Below are positions 1-6,334 of a stretch of DNA of 9,189 bases, piece after piece; positions within the stretch are counted from its first letter, which is position 1; every line of letters begins with the position of its first letter. The stretch is from a bacterium (GTDB lineage: Bacteria > Patescibacteriota > UBA1384 > CAJBMM01): the NCBI GenBank assembly GCA_027364665.1, contig DAHXOW010000066.1, forward strand, positions 1 through 9,189. Reading direction: 5' to 3'. The translations under genes and the position numbers were made by a program. The notes beneath the pieces are model-generated. The model was not told where the DNA came from, did not search any database, and saw nothing but the letters and a program-made list of their open reading frames with translations.

Positions 1-2445
1 ACCGCCTCGGCACAATATCAAAAATCAGCGGCGGTAGTTGGCCAGGTAATGAAGGATTTCCATCCACATGGTGATGCGGCAATTTATGACACCGTGGTTA
101 GAATGGCTCAGGATTTTTCGATGCGCTACACCCTTGTTGACGGTCAGGGAAACTTTGGGTCAATTGACGGCGATTCCGCGGCGGCAATGCGCTATACCGA
201 ATGCCGAATGGATAAAATCTCGGCGGAAATGTTACAGGACATTGACAAGAATACTGTCGAATGGACTGACAATTATGATGGACGCTTAAAAGAGCCGCTT
301 ATTTTGCCAGCAAAAATACCACAATTGCTTTTGAATGGCTCGATAGGCATTGCTGTAGGAATGGCGACGGCGATCCCACCGCACAATTTAGGCGAATTAT
401 GTGATGGTTTGGTTTACCAAATAGATCATCCTGATTTAACTGTTGATGATTTGCTGTGTTATGTCAAAGGACCTGATTTTCCGACCGCCGGTATTATTTA
501 TGATATTGAGGAAATTAGAGCGGCATATGCTACGGGTAAAGGAAAAATCGTTATGCGGGCAAAAGCCGAGATTGAAAACGATAAAAAGGGAAACAGAATC
601 ATTGTTAGCGAAATTCCTTATCAAGTTAATAAGGCTGTTCTAATAAGCAGAATCGCTGATTTGGTTAAAGAAAAAAAATTAGATGGCATATCCGACCTGC
701 GCGACGAATCAGATCGTGATGGTATCAGGGTCGTAATCGAGCTAAAAAACAACGCTTATCCGAACAAGGTTTTAAATCAGTTGTACGAACACACTGCCAT
801 GCAAACGGCGTTTCATGTAAATATGTTAGCCCTGACTCCTGACTTAGAGCCACGTATTCTAACTTTAAAAGAAATTTTCGCTTATTTTATACAACACAGA
901 ATAGAAGTTGTTACTCGTCGTCTGCAGTTTGATTTAAATAAAGCGAAAGACAGAGCGCATATCCTTGAAGGACTAAAAATCGCCCTGGATCATTTAGATG
1001 AAGTTATCGAGACGATTCGAAAATCCAAGGATCGCGAAGAGGCTAAAACACAACTAATCGAACGCTTCACTTTAAGCGAACGGCAGGCAGACGCAATTCT
1101 GGATATGCGCCTAGCTCAACTAGCCGCTCTTGAACGACAAAGAATTGAAGACGAATATCGTGATATTCTGGCTTTGATTGCCAAAATCGAAGACATTCTG
1201 GCTCATCAAGAAAAAATACTGGCAATAATAAAAGACGAATTAAAAGAGATTAAGCATAGGTATTCTGATGAAAGACGAACTCAAATTGTACCACAAGGAA
1301 TCGGCAAGTTTTCTGCAGAAGATCTGATCCCTGAAGAAACGACCGTTATTTCTTTAACAAAAGATAATTATATTAAACGAGTACCGTCATCAACCTATCG
1401 TAACCAAATCAGGGGCGGTAAGGGAGTAATCGGTATGACTACCAAGGAAGAGGATCAGGTTGAGCATCTTGTAACCGCTTCGACTCATGACGATATTCTT
1501 TTCTTTACTAATCGTGGAAGAGTTTTTCAAACTAAGGTTTATGAAATTCCCCAATCTTCCAGACAAGCCAAAGGTCAGGCCCTGATTAATATTATTCAAA
1601 TTGCTCAAGATGAATTAGTAACAGGTTTAATTACCCTAAGCAAAGATCACCGCAATCAATTTAAATACTTTGTCTTTGCAACAATTGCCGGACAGATCAA
1701 AAAAACAGCCGTCGATCAATTTGTTAATGTCCGCAAAACGGGATTGATTGCTATTAATTTGAATAAAGGTGATGAGTTACGTTGGGTTAAAACATCTATG
1801 GGCAACGATAAAATTATTGAGGTAACGGCCCAGGGTCAGGCAATCTATTTTGATGAAACGGACGTTAGACCGATGGGTAGATCAGCTGGGGGAGTCAGAG
1901 CAATCAGATTACGAAGCGATGACAAGGTTATCTCTATGGATGTAGTTGAAGAACAGCAGTCTCAAACGGATCTCTTGATCGTTCTGGAAAACGGCTTTGG
2001 TAAAAGAACGGTTGTCAATAATTTTACCCTGCAGCAGCGTGGCGGAATCGGTATGAAAGCGGCTCATTGTTCAAAAAAAACCGGCTCGGTAATTAGTGCA
2101 TATACCGTTGTTGGTAGTAATTTTGACGCCTTAATCATGAGCAAACAGGGCCAGGTGTTAAGATTGGCGTTATCCAGCGTAAAAAGATTGGGCCGAGATA
2201 CCCAGGGAGTGACTCTGATCCGAATGGCTCCCGGTGATAAGGTTGCCTCGGTGACTTTGTTGATCCCGGAGAACGATGAGCAAAATAATGACAAAAAGAC
2301 CGTTGAGATCCCGAGTTCCAAGGCTAAAGATCATGAAAATCCGAAAGCCTTAAAAGTAGAGAAACAGGCTAATTCTGTCAAAGATGGCCGTCTTGAGCAA
2401 AAAAAATCTTACACAGTTCATAACTATAAAAAAGGATCGTCATGA
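1..2445 (+). CDS. gyrA: DNA gyrase subunit A, 5' partial
   Basis: This is the breakage-reunion subunit of DNA gyrase, which with GyrB introduces negative supercoils using ATP. The frame is open from base 1, so the gene enters from outside. The ATG at 49 is internal, because the preceding codons already encode the conserved KSA-VVG stretch. By alignment to E. coli GyrA from memory, about 55 residues are missing. The motif HPHGDAAIYDT lies at 61-93, and the catalytic tyrosine of MRYTE is the codon at 193-195, 39 residues after the Ser83-equivalent as in E. coli. A GyrA-box-like QIRGGKG at 1405-1425 opens the C-terminal DNA-wrapping beta-pinwheel and argues for gyrase rather than ParC. After the pinwheel a tail of roughly 58 residues (from about 2266), rich in Lys, Asp, Glu and Asn, ends the protein. 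Oddities are alanine at the Ser83 position and a GyrA box with Ile in place of the first Arg. The stop overlaps the infB start. Confidence 0.97.
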   Translation, partial: TASAQYQKSAAVVGQVMKDFHPHGDAAIYDTVVRMAQDFSMRYTLVDGQGNFGSIDGDSAAAMRYTECRMDKISAEMLQDIDKNTVEWTDNYDGRLKEPLILPAKIPQLLLNGSIGIAVGMATAIPPHNLGELCDGLVYQIDHPDLTVDDLLCYVKGPDFPTAGIIYDIEEIRAAYATGKGKIVMRAKAEIENDKKGNRIIVSEIPYQVNKAVLISRIADLVKEKKLDGISDLRDESDRDGIRVVIELKNNAYPNKVLNQLYEHTAMQTAFHVNMLALTPDLEPRILTLKEIFAYFIQHRIEVVTRRLQFDLNKAKDRAHILEGLKIALDHLDEVIETIRKSKDREEAKTQLIERFTLSERQADAILDMRLAQLAALERQRIEDEYRDILALIAKIEDILAHQEKILAIIKDELKEIKHRYSDERRTQIVPQGIGKFSAEDLIPEETTVISLTKDNYIKRVPSSTYRNQIRGGKGVIGMTTKEEDQVEHLVTASTHDDILFFTNRGRVFQTKVYEIPQSSRQAKGQALINIIQIAQDELVTGLITLSKDHRNQFKYFVFATIAGQIKKTAVDQFVNVRKTGLIAINLNKGDELRWVKTSMGNDKIIEVTAQGQAIYFDETDVRPMGRSAGGVRAIRLRSDDKVISMDVVEEQQSQTDLLIVLENGFGKRTVVNNFTLQQRGGIGMKAAHCSKKTGSVISAYTVVGSNFDALIMSKQGQVLRLALSSVKRLGRDTQGVTLIRMAPGDKVASVTLLIPENDEQNNDKKTVEIPSSKAKDHENPKALKVEKQANSVKDGRLEQKKSYTVHNYKKGSS
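2432..2436 (+). promoter_or_regulatory. Ribosome binding site of infB inside gyrA
   Basis: The sequence AAGGA lies five bases before the infB ATG, inside the last gyrA codons (Lys-Lys-Gly-Ser-Ser). With the ATGA overlap it supports re-initiation by ribosomes finishing gyrA, and it fixes the infB start. Confidence 0.7.
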
Positions 2446-4175
2446 TTCAAATTCCGGCAATAATCTCAGTTAAGGACCTGGCCGATAAATTGAATCTACC
2501 AGTTACCAAGGTAATCGGATTGTTAATGAAAAACGGCATCAATGCCACAATTAATGAAAGCTTAGATTTTGAAACAGCGGCAATTATTGCAGAGGAATTC
2601 GGCCAAGAAGCCGAAAAAATCATTACTAAAAGTCAATTACAGATCACCGATTCTGGCGCGACTCAACAAACAAGACCTCCAATAGTTACAATAATGGGTC
2701 ATGTCGATCATGGGAAAACCACCCTTTTAGACGCAATAAGACAAACGGATGTCGCAAGCGGTGAGTCAGGTGGTATTACTCAACATATCGGTGCCTATCA
2801 GATTGAACATAAAAACAGACTCATTACCTTTTTGGATACGCCGGGTCATTCAGCTTTTAGCGCTTTAAGACAACACGGGGCAAACATTACCGATATCGTT
2901 GTTTTGGTTATTGCCGCAAATGAAGGCATCAAGGCTCAAACAGTTGAAGCCATTGATCATGCTCGTCAAGCCGGGGCATCAATTATTGTAGCAATCACCA
3001 AAATTGATTTGCCAGATGCTAATCTTGACCGAATTAAACAGCAGTTGGCAGAACTAGATTTGGTTCCGGAAGAATGGGGTGGAAAAACGATTATTGCCCC
3101 AGTCTCCGCAAAACAAAAAACTGGTTTGAATGAGTTACTGGAAATGATTCTTTTGGTTGCTGATTTAAAAGATCTTAAAGCATTTCGTCAAACCAAAGCA
3201 GCTGGAGTGGTTATCGAAGCTAAAATAGAATCGGGTCTTGGCTCTGTTGCTACTGTACTAATTCAAAATGGCGAATTAAAAATTGGCGATATCATCGTTG
3301 CCGGAACCGCAAGCGGTAAAATCAGAACGATCACAAACTTCAAAAACCAGAAAATAGAACAGGCAAACCCAAGTGATCCGGTGAGAATAGCTGGTTTAAA
3401 GACAACCCCGAATTTTGGTGATCCTTTTTTGGTTGTCGAAAATGATAAAGAAGCAAAAAATCAGGCTGAAAAATTCAGACACGAACAAATAGAAACAAAA
3501 GTTTATTCATTGAGTCAATCAGGGCTGAGTGAAGGGGTTAATGAGATCGCAATCGAACAAAAGCAATTAAACCTTGTGATTAAAACGGACGTTAAGGGGT
3601 CTTCTGAGGCAATTCAGCATGTCTTATCTGACTTAGGCAATCAGGAGGTATCGGTTAAAATTACCCTTTTGGAAGTCGGTCCGGTAACAGATTCGGATCT
3701 GGCAATGGCAAAAGCAACCAATTCAACAATTGTTGCTTTCCGTGTCCCTGTTAATCCGGCCTTACGCAGCGAAGCCGGCAAACAAAAAGTTGTCATTTCA
3801 CGTTATGACGTCATTTATGATCTCGTTTCAGATGCCAGAGAGGCTTTGAGCAAATTACTGCCCCCAGAAGAAGTTGAGATTCCTTTAAGTCGTTCCAAAG
3901 TATTGGCAGTCTACAAAGGCGATAAAAGAGGGAAGGTTATAGGAGTGCAAATCGATGACGGACTGCTAAGCAAAGGCAATCTCTACCGGTTGCGCCGCGG
4001 CGAAAAAGAAATCGCTGCAGGCAGTATCTTGAATTTGCGTCGTGAAAAATTAGAAATAGAGTCCGCTAAAGCAGGCCAACAGATAGGCGTCTTATTGATT
4101 AACGACGCAAATCCAATGGTCGATGATGTTCTTGAGACCTATAAAATCGAACTTCGGAAACGTAGTTTGTCTTGA
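2442..4175 (+). CDS. infB: Translation initiation factor IF-2
   Basis: IF2 is the GTPase that places initiator tRNA on the 30S subunit and promotes 50S joining. At 577 residues it is well below E. coli (890) and B. subtilis (about 716). One IF2_N-type helical module (about residues 5-55) is followed by a short linker and then the G domain. The G motifs are visible: G1 GHVDHGKTT (86-94), G2 GGITQHIGA, G3 DTPGH (132-136), G4 TKID (186-189, normally NKID in this family) and G5 SAK (222-224). Domain II starts near GVVIEAKIESGLGSVATVL, and the IF2-specific domains III and IV fill the C-terminal half, so the conserved core is complete. The ATG overlaps the gyrA stop by four bases with a Shine-Dalgarno upstream, which fixes the start. 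Its usual partners nusA and rbfA are not adjacent. The TGA stop is followed two codons later by an in-frame TAA. Confidence 0.97.
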   Translation: MIQIPAIISVKDLADKLNLPVTKVIGLLMKNGINATINESLDFETAAIIAEEFGQEAEKIITKSQLQITDSGATQQTRPPIVTIMGHVDHGKTTLLDAIRQTDVASGESGGITQHIGAYQIEHKNRLITFLDTPGHSAFSALRQHGANITDIVVLVIAANEGIKAQTVEAIDHARQAGASIIVAITKIDLPDANLDRIKQQLAELDLVPEEWGGKTIIAPVSAKQKTGLNELLEMILLVADLKDLKAFRQTKAAGVVIEAKIESGLGSVATVLIQNGELKIGDIIVAGTASGKIRTITNFKNQKIEQANPSDPVRIAGLKTTPNFGDPFLVVENDKEAKNQAEKFRHEQIETKVYSLSQSGLSEGVNEIAIEQKQLNLVIKTDVKGSSEAIQHVLSDLGNQEVSVKITLLEVGPVTDSDLAMAKATNSTIVAFRVPVNPALRSEAGKQKVVISRYDVIYDLVSDAREALSKLLPPEEVEIPLSRSKVLAVYKGDKRGKVIGVQIDDGLLSKGNLYRLRRGEKEIAAGSILNLRREKLEIESAKAGQQIGVLLINDANPMVDDVLETYKIELRKRSLS

Positions 4176-4199
4176 CAGGTGTAAGCCAATCAAGATAAA
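4166..4199. repeat. Imperfect inverted repeat over the hydrolase promoter
   Basis: The arms are TTTGTCTTGA (4166-4175) and TCAAGATAAA (4190-4199). They are reverse complements at 9 of 10 positions and are separated by 14 bases. The arms cover most of the -35 hexamer and part of the -10 hexamer of the promoter here, as an operator would. In RNA the single mismatch becomes a G-U pair, so a hairpin at the infB 3' end is also possible. No T-run follows, so it is a poor intrinsic terminator. Chance pairing in AT-rich sequence cannot be excluded. Confidence 0.4.
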
Positions 4200-4201
4200 A
4201 T
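4172..4201 (+). promoter_or_regulatory. Sigma-70-type promoter for the LysM-CHAP gene
   Basis: A perfect -35 hexamer TTGACA (4172-4177) is followed by an 18-base spacer and a -10 hexamer TAAAAT (4196-4201; 5 of 6 matches to TATAAT). The -35 overlaps the infB stop codon. The expected transcription start is near 4207-4210, only about 13-16 bases before the ATG at 4223, giving a nearly leaderless mRNA. It would let the hydrolase and the abutting obg be expressed apart from gyrA-infB. The match to consensus is seen; activity is inferred. Confidence 0.65.
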
Positions 4202-4222
4202 GTTTACTGTTCATCTTTAATT

Positions 4223-5263
4223 ATGCAAATTACAGAAAAAATCGGGTGGTCAGATTCGAAGAGAGTCCTTAGTCACCGGCTGATGACTGGTTTTAGCAGT
4301 CTTGTTTGTCGCCTGAAGAGTCTGGCAAATTTTCAAGAATTCTCATTCGAATCGATCAGAAAACAGCTTTCAATTTCACTCCTTGCTGCGGCCTTCGTCG
4401 GTAGTAATTTTATAATCTCAAATCAGCAATCAAATCTGCCCTTATCGCAGATTTTTTTGCCTGATCCTTCAACAATTTCCAGTATAGTCAAGGCTGTTAC
4501 AAAATATACTCCTCAATTACCAAGTAATCCGAATGAAATTGTCAACGCTCTAACCGGCCAGGACACAGCCCGGGCAGCTAACAATTATGTTGAACAAGTG
4601 GCCATTTTAGCCATGGCTAAGAGCAATCCGTATAACGGCTATGCGATTAAATATACAGTCGTAGCCGGCGATACCTGGTCTGGCATTGCCCAGAAATTTA
4701 ATTTACGAACCAGTTCGGTTCTGGCAGCCAATAATTACGATGCCAGCAAACTAAAAAATAATCCTTGGCTACAAATCGGGCAACAAATTACCATTCCATC
4801 TGAGAACATTGACGGGGGACCACAAAATTGGGTTCAAATTTATAACGACATCCTCGCCTCATCTCAAAGCCAAACCAGCACTAATTCATATTCTTCACAA
4901 ACATACAACAGCGGTTCATCGTACATTACTTCAAGCGGACTTGACCTAACTCCTTATGGAGGTTACCCGGGTGGCTGGTGCACGGCCGGAGTTGCTAAGT
5001 TCCGTCCGGATGTCGGAAGAAATTGGGGAAATGCCGGTAACTGGTATTACGCCGCTGCTAGTGAAGGACGGGCAGTCGGACAAACACCACGACCTGGGGC
5101 AATTATCGTAACAAGAGAAAGCGGATGGGGACACGTCGCATATGTTCAATCTGTTTCTGGTGATATTGTGAATCTGATTGAAATGAATTATGTCGCCTTT
5201 GGAGTTTTTGATCATCGCTCGGTCAATTATCACGATATTCCAACCATAGGATTCATATATTAA
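4223..5263 (+). CDS. Exported LysM-CHAP domain peptidoglycan hydrolase
   Basis: This is a 346-residue protein predicted to act outside the cytoplasm on peptidoglycan. CHAP domains are cysteine amidases or endopeptidases of peptide cross-bridges, and LysM binds glycan chains. After a long polar N-region (1-47) comes one hydrophobic segment (about 48-66, QLSISLLAAAFVGSNFII), acting as signal peptide or membrane anchor. One LysM follows (about 143-192, with the typical AGDTWSGIAQKFN start and ITIP end), then a Ser/Thr/Gln-rich linker (about 213-240). The C-terminal CHAP domain has catalytic candidates Cys253 (GGWCT), His304 (WGHVAYV) and Glu320 (IEMNY), and also the WGNA and PRPGAI signatures. 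The domain looks intact. No Shine-Dalgarno precedes the ATG at 4223, and Met21 (4283) is an alternative start that keeps all domains. A promoter lies just upstream, and obg follows with no gap. Likely roles are cell separation, wall remodelling or, in an epibiont, contact with a host wall; the substrate cannot be read from the sequence. Confidence 0.9.
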   Translation: MQITEKIGWSDSKRVLSHRLMTGFSSLVCRLKSLANFQEFSFESIRKQLSISLLAAAFVGSNFIISNQQSNLPLSQIFLPDPSTISSIVKAVTKYTPQLPSNPNEIVNALTGQDTARAANNYVEQVAILAMAKSNPYNGYAIKYTVVAGDTWSGIAQKFNLRTSSVLAANNYDASKLKNNPWLQIGQQITIPSENIDGGPQNWVQIYNDILASSQSQTSTNSYSSQTYNSGSSYITSSGLDLTPYGGYPGGWCTAGVAKFRPDVGRNWGNAGNWYYAAASEGRAVGQTPRPGAIIVTRESGWGHVAYVQSVSGDIVNLIEMNYVAFGVFDHRSVNYHDIPTIGFIY

Positions 5264-6217
5264 ATGATCATCGACGAGTCAAAGATTAATTTAATTGCCG
5301 GAAACGGCGGTGACGGCGCGGTTTCCTTTCGCAGAGAGCGATTTGTCTCAAAGGGCGGACCAGATGGCGGTGATGGCGGCAATGGTGGAAATATTTGGTT
5401 TGAGGTCAGAGAAAATTTAGATACGCTGTCACAATTTCGTAACAAACAATTATTTATAGCCGAAAATGGCCAAAATGGACGGCCAAAAAAAATGCATGGA
5501 AAAAACGGTGAGGATATTATAATCTCAGTGCCTCCAGGCACTTTAGTTACAATTAACGGTTCTACTCACGACCTGACAAAGATTGGTGAACGTTTTTTGG
5601 CCGCGGCCGGTGGTAGAGGCGGTTGGGGTAATTGGCATTTTGCAACTTCGATCAAACAGACTCCTGATTGGTCAAAATCCGGTTTACCAGGTAACAGGAC
5701 AGAGGCTAAATTAGAATTAAATTTAATTGCAGACGTTGGTTTGGTCGGATTACCAAATGCCGGAAAGTCAACACTGCTATCAGTTTTATCATCGGCCAAA
5801 CCCGTCATTGCCGATTATCCGTTCACCACTTTAGATCCCCAGTTAGGAGTATTTTATGACAATGATAACAAATTAGTCATTGCAGATGTCCCCGGGCTTA
5901 TCAGTGGAGCCAGATTTGGCAAGGGTTTAGGGACCTCTTTTTTAAAGCATTTAAAAAGAACCGCCGTTTTACTTTACTTGATAGACGCATCTTCAGACAT
6001 CTCCGAACAGATTCGTGTATTAGACGATGAGACAAAACAGCTCAACAAACCGTCATTGCTGGTCTTTAATAAAATAGACCTTATTGATAAACATAATTTG
6101 AGCAAACTACAAAAAAAATATCCAAAGGCTATTTTTATTTCAGCTTTAACCGGAGAGAATTTGAACAATCTTAAAACATTCTTGACAGATCAATTAAAGA
6201 CTGATAGGATACAGTAA
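5264..6217 (+). CDS. obg: Obg family GTPase (50S ribosome assembly)
   Basis: Obg/CgtA is a GTPase that binds the 50S subunit during late assembly and is linked to stress and growth control. The glycine-rich Obg fold fills residues 1 to about 157, with repeats such as GGPDGGDGGNGGN. The G domain follows: G1 GLPNAGKST (162-170), switch region YPFTTLDPQLGV, G3 DVPGL (208-212), G4 NKID (269-272) and G5 SAL (293-295). The protein ends at residue 317, just after the G domain, so the C-terminal extension present in B. subtilis Obg (428 residues) and E. coli ObgE (390) is absent. The start matches the family N-terminus (MxxDExKI). The ATG directly abuts the TAA of the hydrolase gene, and a weak AGGA lies 12 bases before it (5248-5251), so expression probably depends on coupling to the hydrolase message. 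The last codons carry a promoter-like sequence for rpoB. The usual neighbours rplU and rpmA are not present. Confidence 0.96.
   Translation: MIIDESKINLIAGNGGDGAVSFRRERFVSKGGPDGGDGGNGGNIWFEVRENLDTLSQFRNKQLFIAENGQNGRPKKMHGKNGEDIIISVPPGTLVTINGSTHDLTKIGERFLAAAGGRGGWGNWHFATSIKQTPDWSKSGLPGNRTEAKLELNLIADVGLVGLPNAGKSTLLSVLSSAKPVIADYPFTTLDPQLGVFYDNDNKLVIADVPGLISGARFGKGLGTSFLKHLKRTAVLLYLIDASSDISEQIRVLDDETKQLNKPSLLVFNKIDLIDKHNLSKLQKKYPKAIFISALTGENLNNLKTFLTDQLKTDRIQ
6182..6210 (+). promoter_or_regulatory. Probable rpoB promoter within the 3' end of obg
   Basis: The hexamer TTGACA (6182-6187) is perfect, the spacer is 17 bases, and the -10 is TAGGAT (6205-6210; 4 of 6 matches to TATAAT). Transcription would start near 6216-6219, at the obg stop codon, leaving an rpoB leader of about 118 bases. 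Like the promoter before the hydrolase gene, its -35 lies in the final codons of the preceding gene and reads TTGACAG. Confidence 0.55.
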
Positions 6218-6275
6218 ATTGAGAGAGATCTGGAGCTGCATTTGAATTTGGGTAGCCTTTAGTAGCGGCATATTG

Positions 6276-6304
6276 AACCGACTAATGTCGGTTATTTGTG
6301 TTTT
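6276..6304 (+). terminator. Hairpin with T-rich tail in the obg-rpoB gap
   Basis: A perfect 7-bp stem, AACCGAC (6276-6282) with GTCGGTT (6287-6293), closes a TAAT loop and is followed by ATTTGTGTTTT (8 T in 11). This fits a modest intrinsic terminator for the upstream operon. Because a promoter-like sequence lies upstream of it at 6182-6210, it could instead be an attenuator or a structural element in the rpoB leader. The T-tract is broken by two G residues, so termination may be incomplete. The rest of the gap from 6218 to 6334 shows no gene or riboswitch that I recognise. Confidence 0.5.
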
Positions 6305-6322
6305 GCCAGGTCATCAATAAAC

Positions 6323-6328
6323 AAGGAG
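6323..6328 (+). promoter_or_regulatory. Ribosome binding site of rpoB
   Basis: AAGGAG is a full-strength Shine-Dalgarno six bases before the ATG at 6335, and it fixes the rpoB start. It shows that the organism uses a canonical anti-Shine-Dalgarno, which makes the missing site before the hydrolase gene stand out. Confidence 0.8.
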
Positions 6329-6334
6329 AAGCCG

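Noticed and set aside
49..51. ATG at 49 as the gyrA start
   Set aside because: The in-frame codons from base 1 already match the conserved segment before HPHGD, so the gene is truncated by the window edge.
1..2445. Topoisomerase IV subunit ParC instead of GyrA
   Set aside because: A near-complete GyrA box (QIRGGKG) and a full set of pinwheel-type repeats are present, and ParC normally lacks the box. With no second paralogue in the window, gyrase is the better call.
2443..4184. UGA read as glycine or tryptophan (code 25 or 4)
   Set aside because: Both UGA stops are followed closely by in-frame UAA (2461 and 4182), so recoding would add only a few residues and cannot be excluded from the stops alone. 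However, no in-frame UGA occurs in the more than 2,900 codons of the five genes, which fits the standard code.
4223..5263. Phage endolysin or prophage remnant
   Set aside because: No holin, integrase, structural genes or attachment repeats are nearby, and the gene is tightly packed between core genes. The N-terminal hydrophobic segment fits a cellular exported enzyme.
5260..5541. Antisense open frames over obg, infB, gyrA, the hydrolase and rpoB (for example 5260-5541, 6592-6978, 7792-8031)
   Set aside because: They lie opposite well-recognised genes, resemble no family I know, and reflect the codon structure of the sense strand, such as the Gly-rich part of obg read as Pro-rich.
6219..6247. 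Short leader peptide starting with TTG in the rpoB leader
   Set aside because: It would be only eight codons, lacks a ribosome binding site at a proper distance, and shows no run of regulatory codons.
6242..6274. Alternative rpoB promoter (TTGAAT or TTGGGT with CATATT)
   Set aside because: Spacers of 21 or 15 bases and poor hexamers make it far weaker than the TTGACA-N17-TAGGAT pair at 6182-6210.
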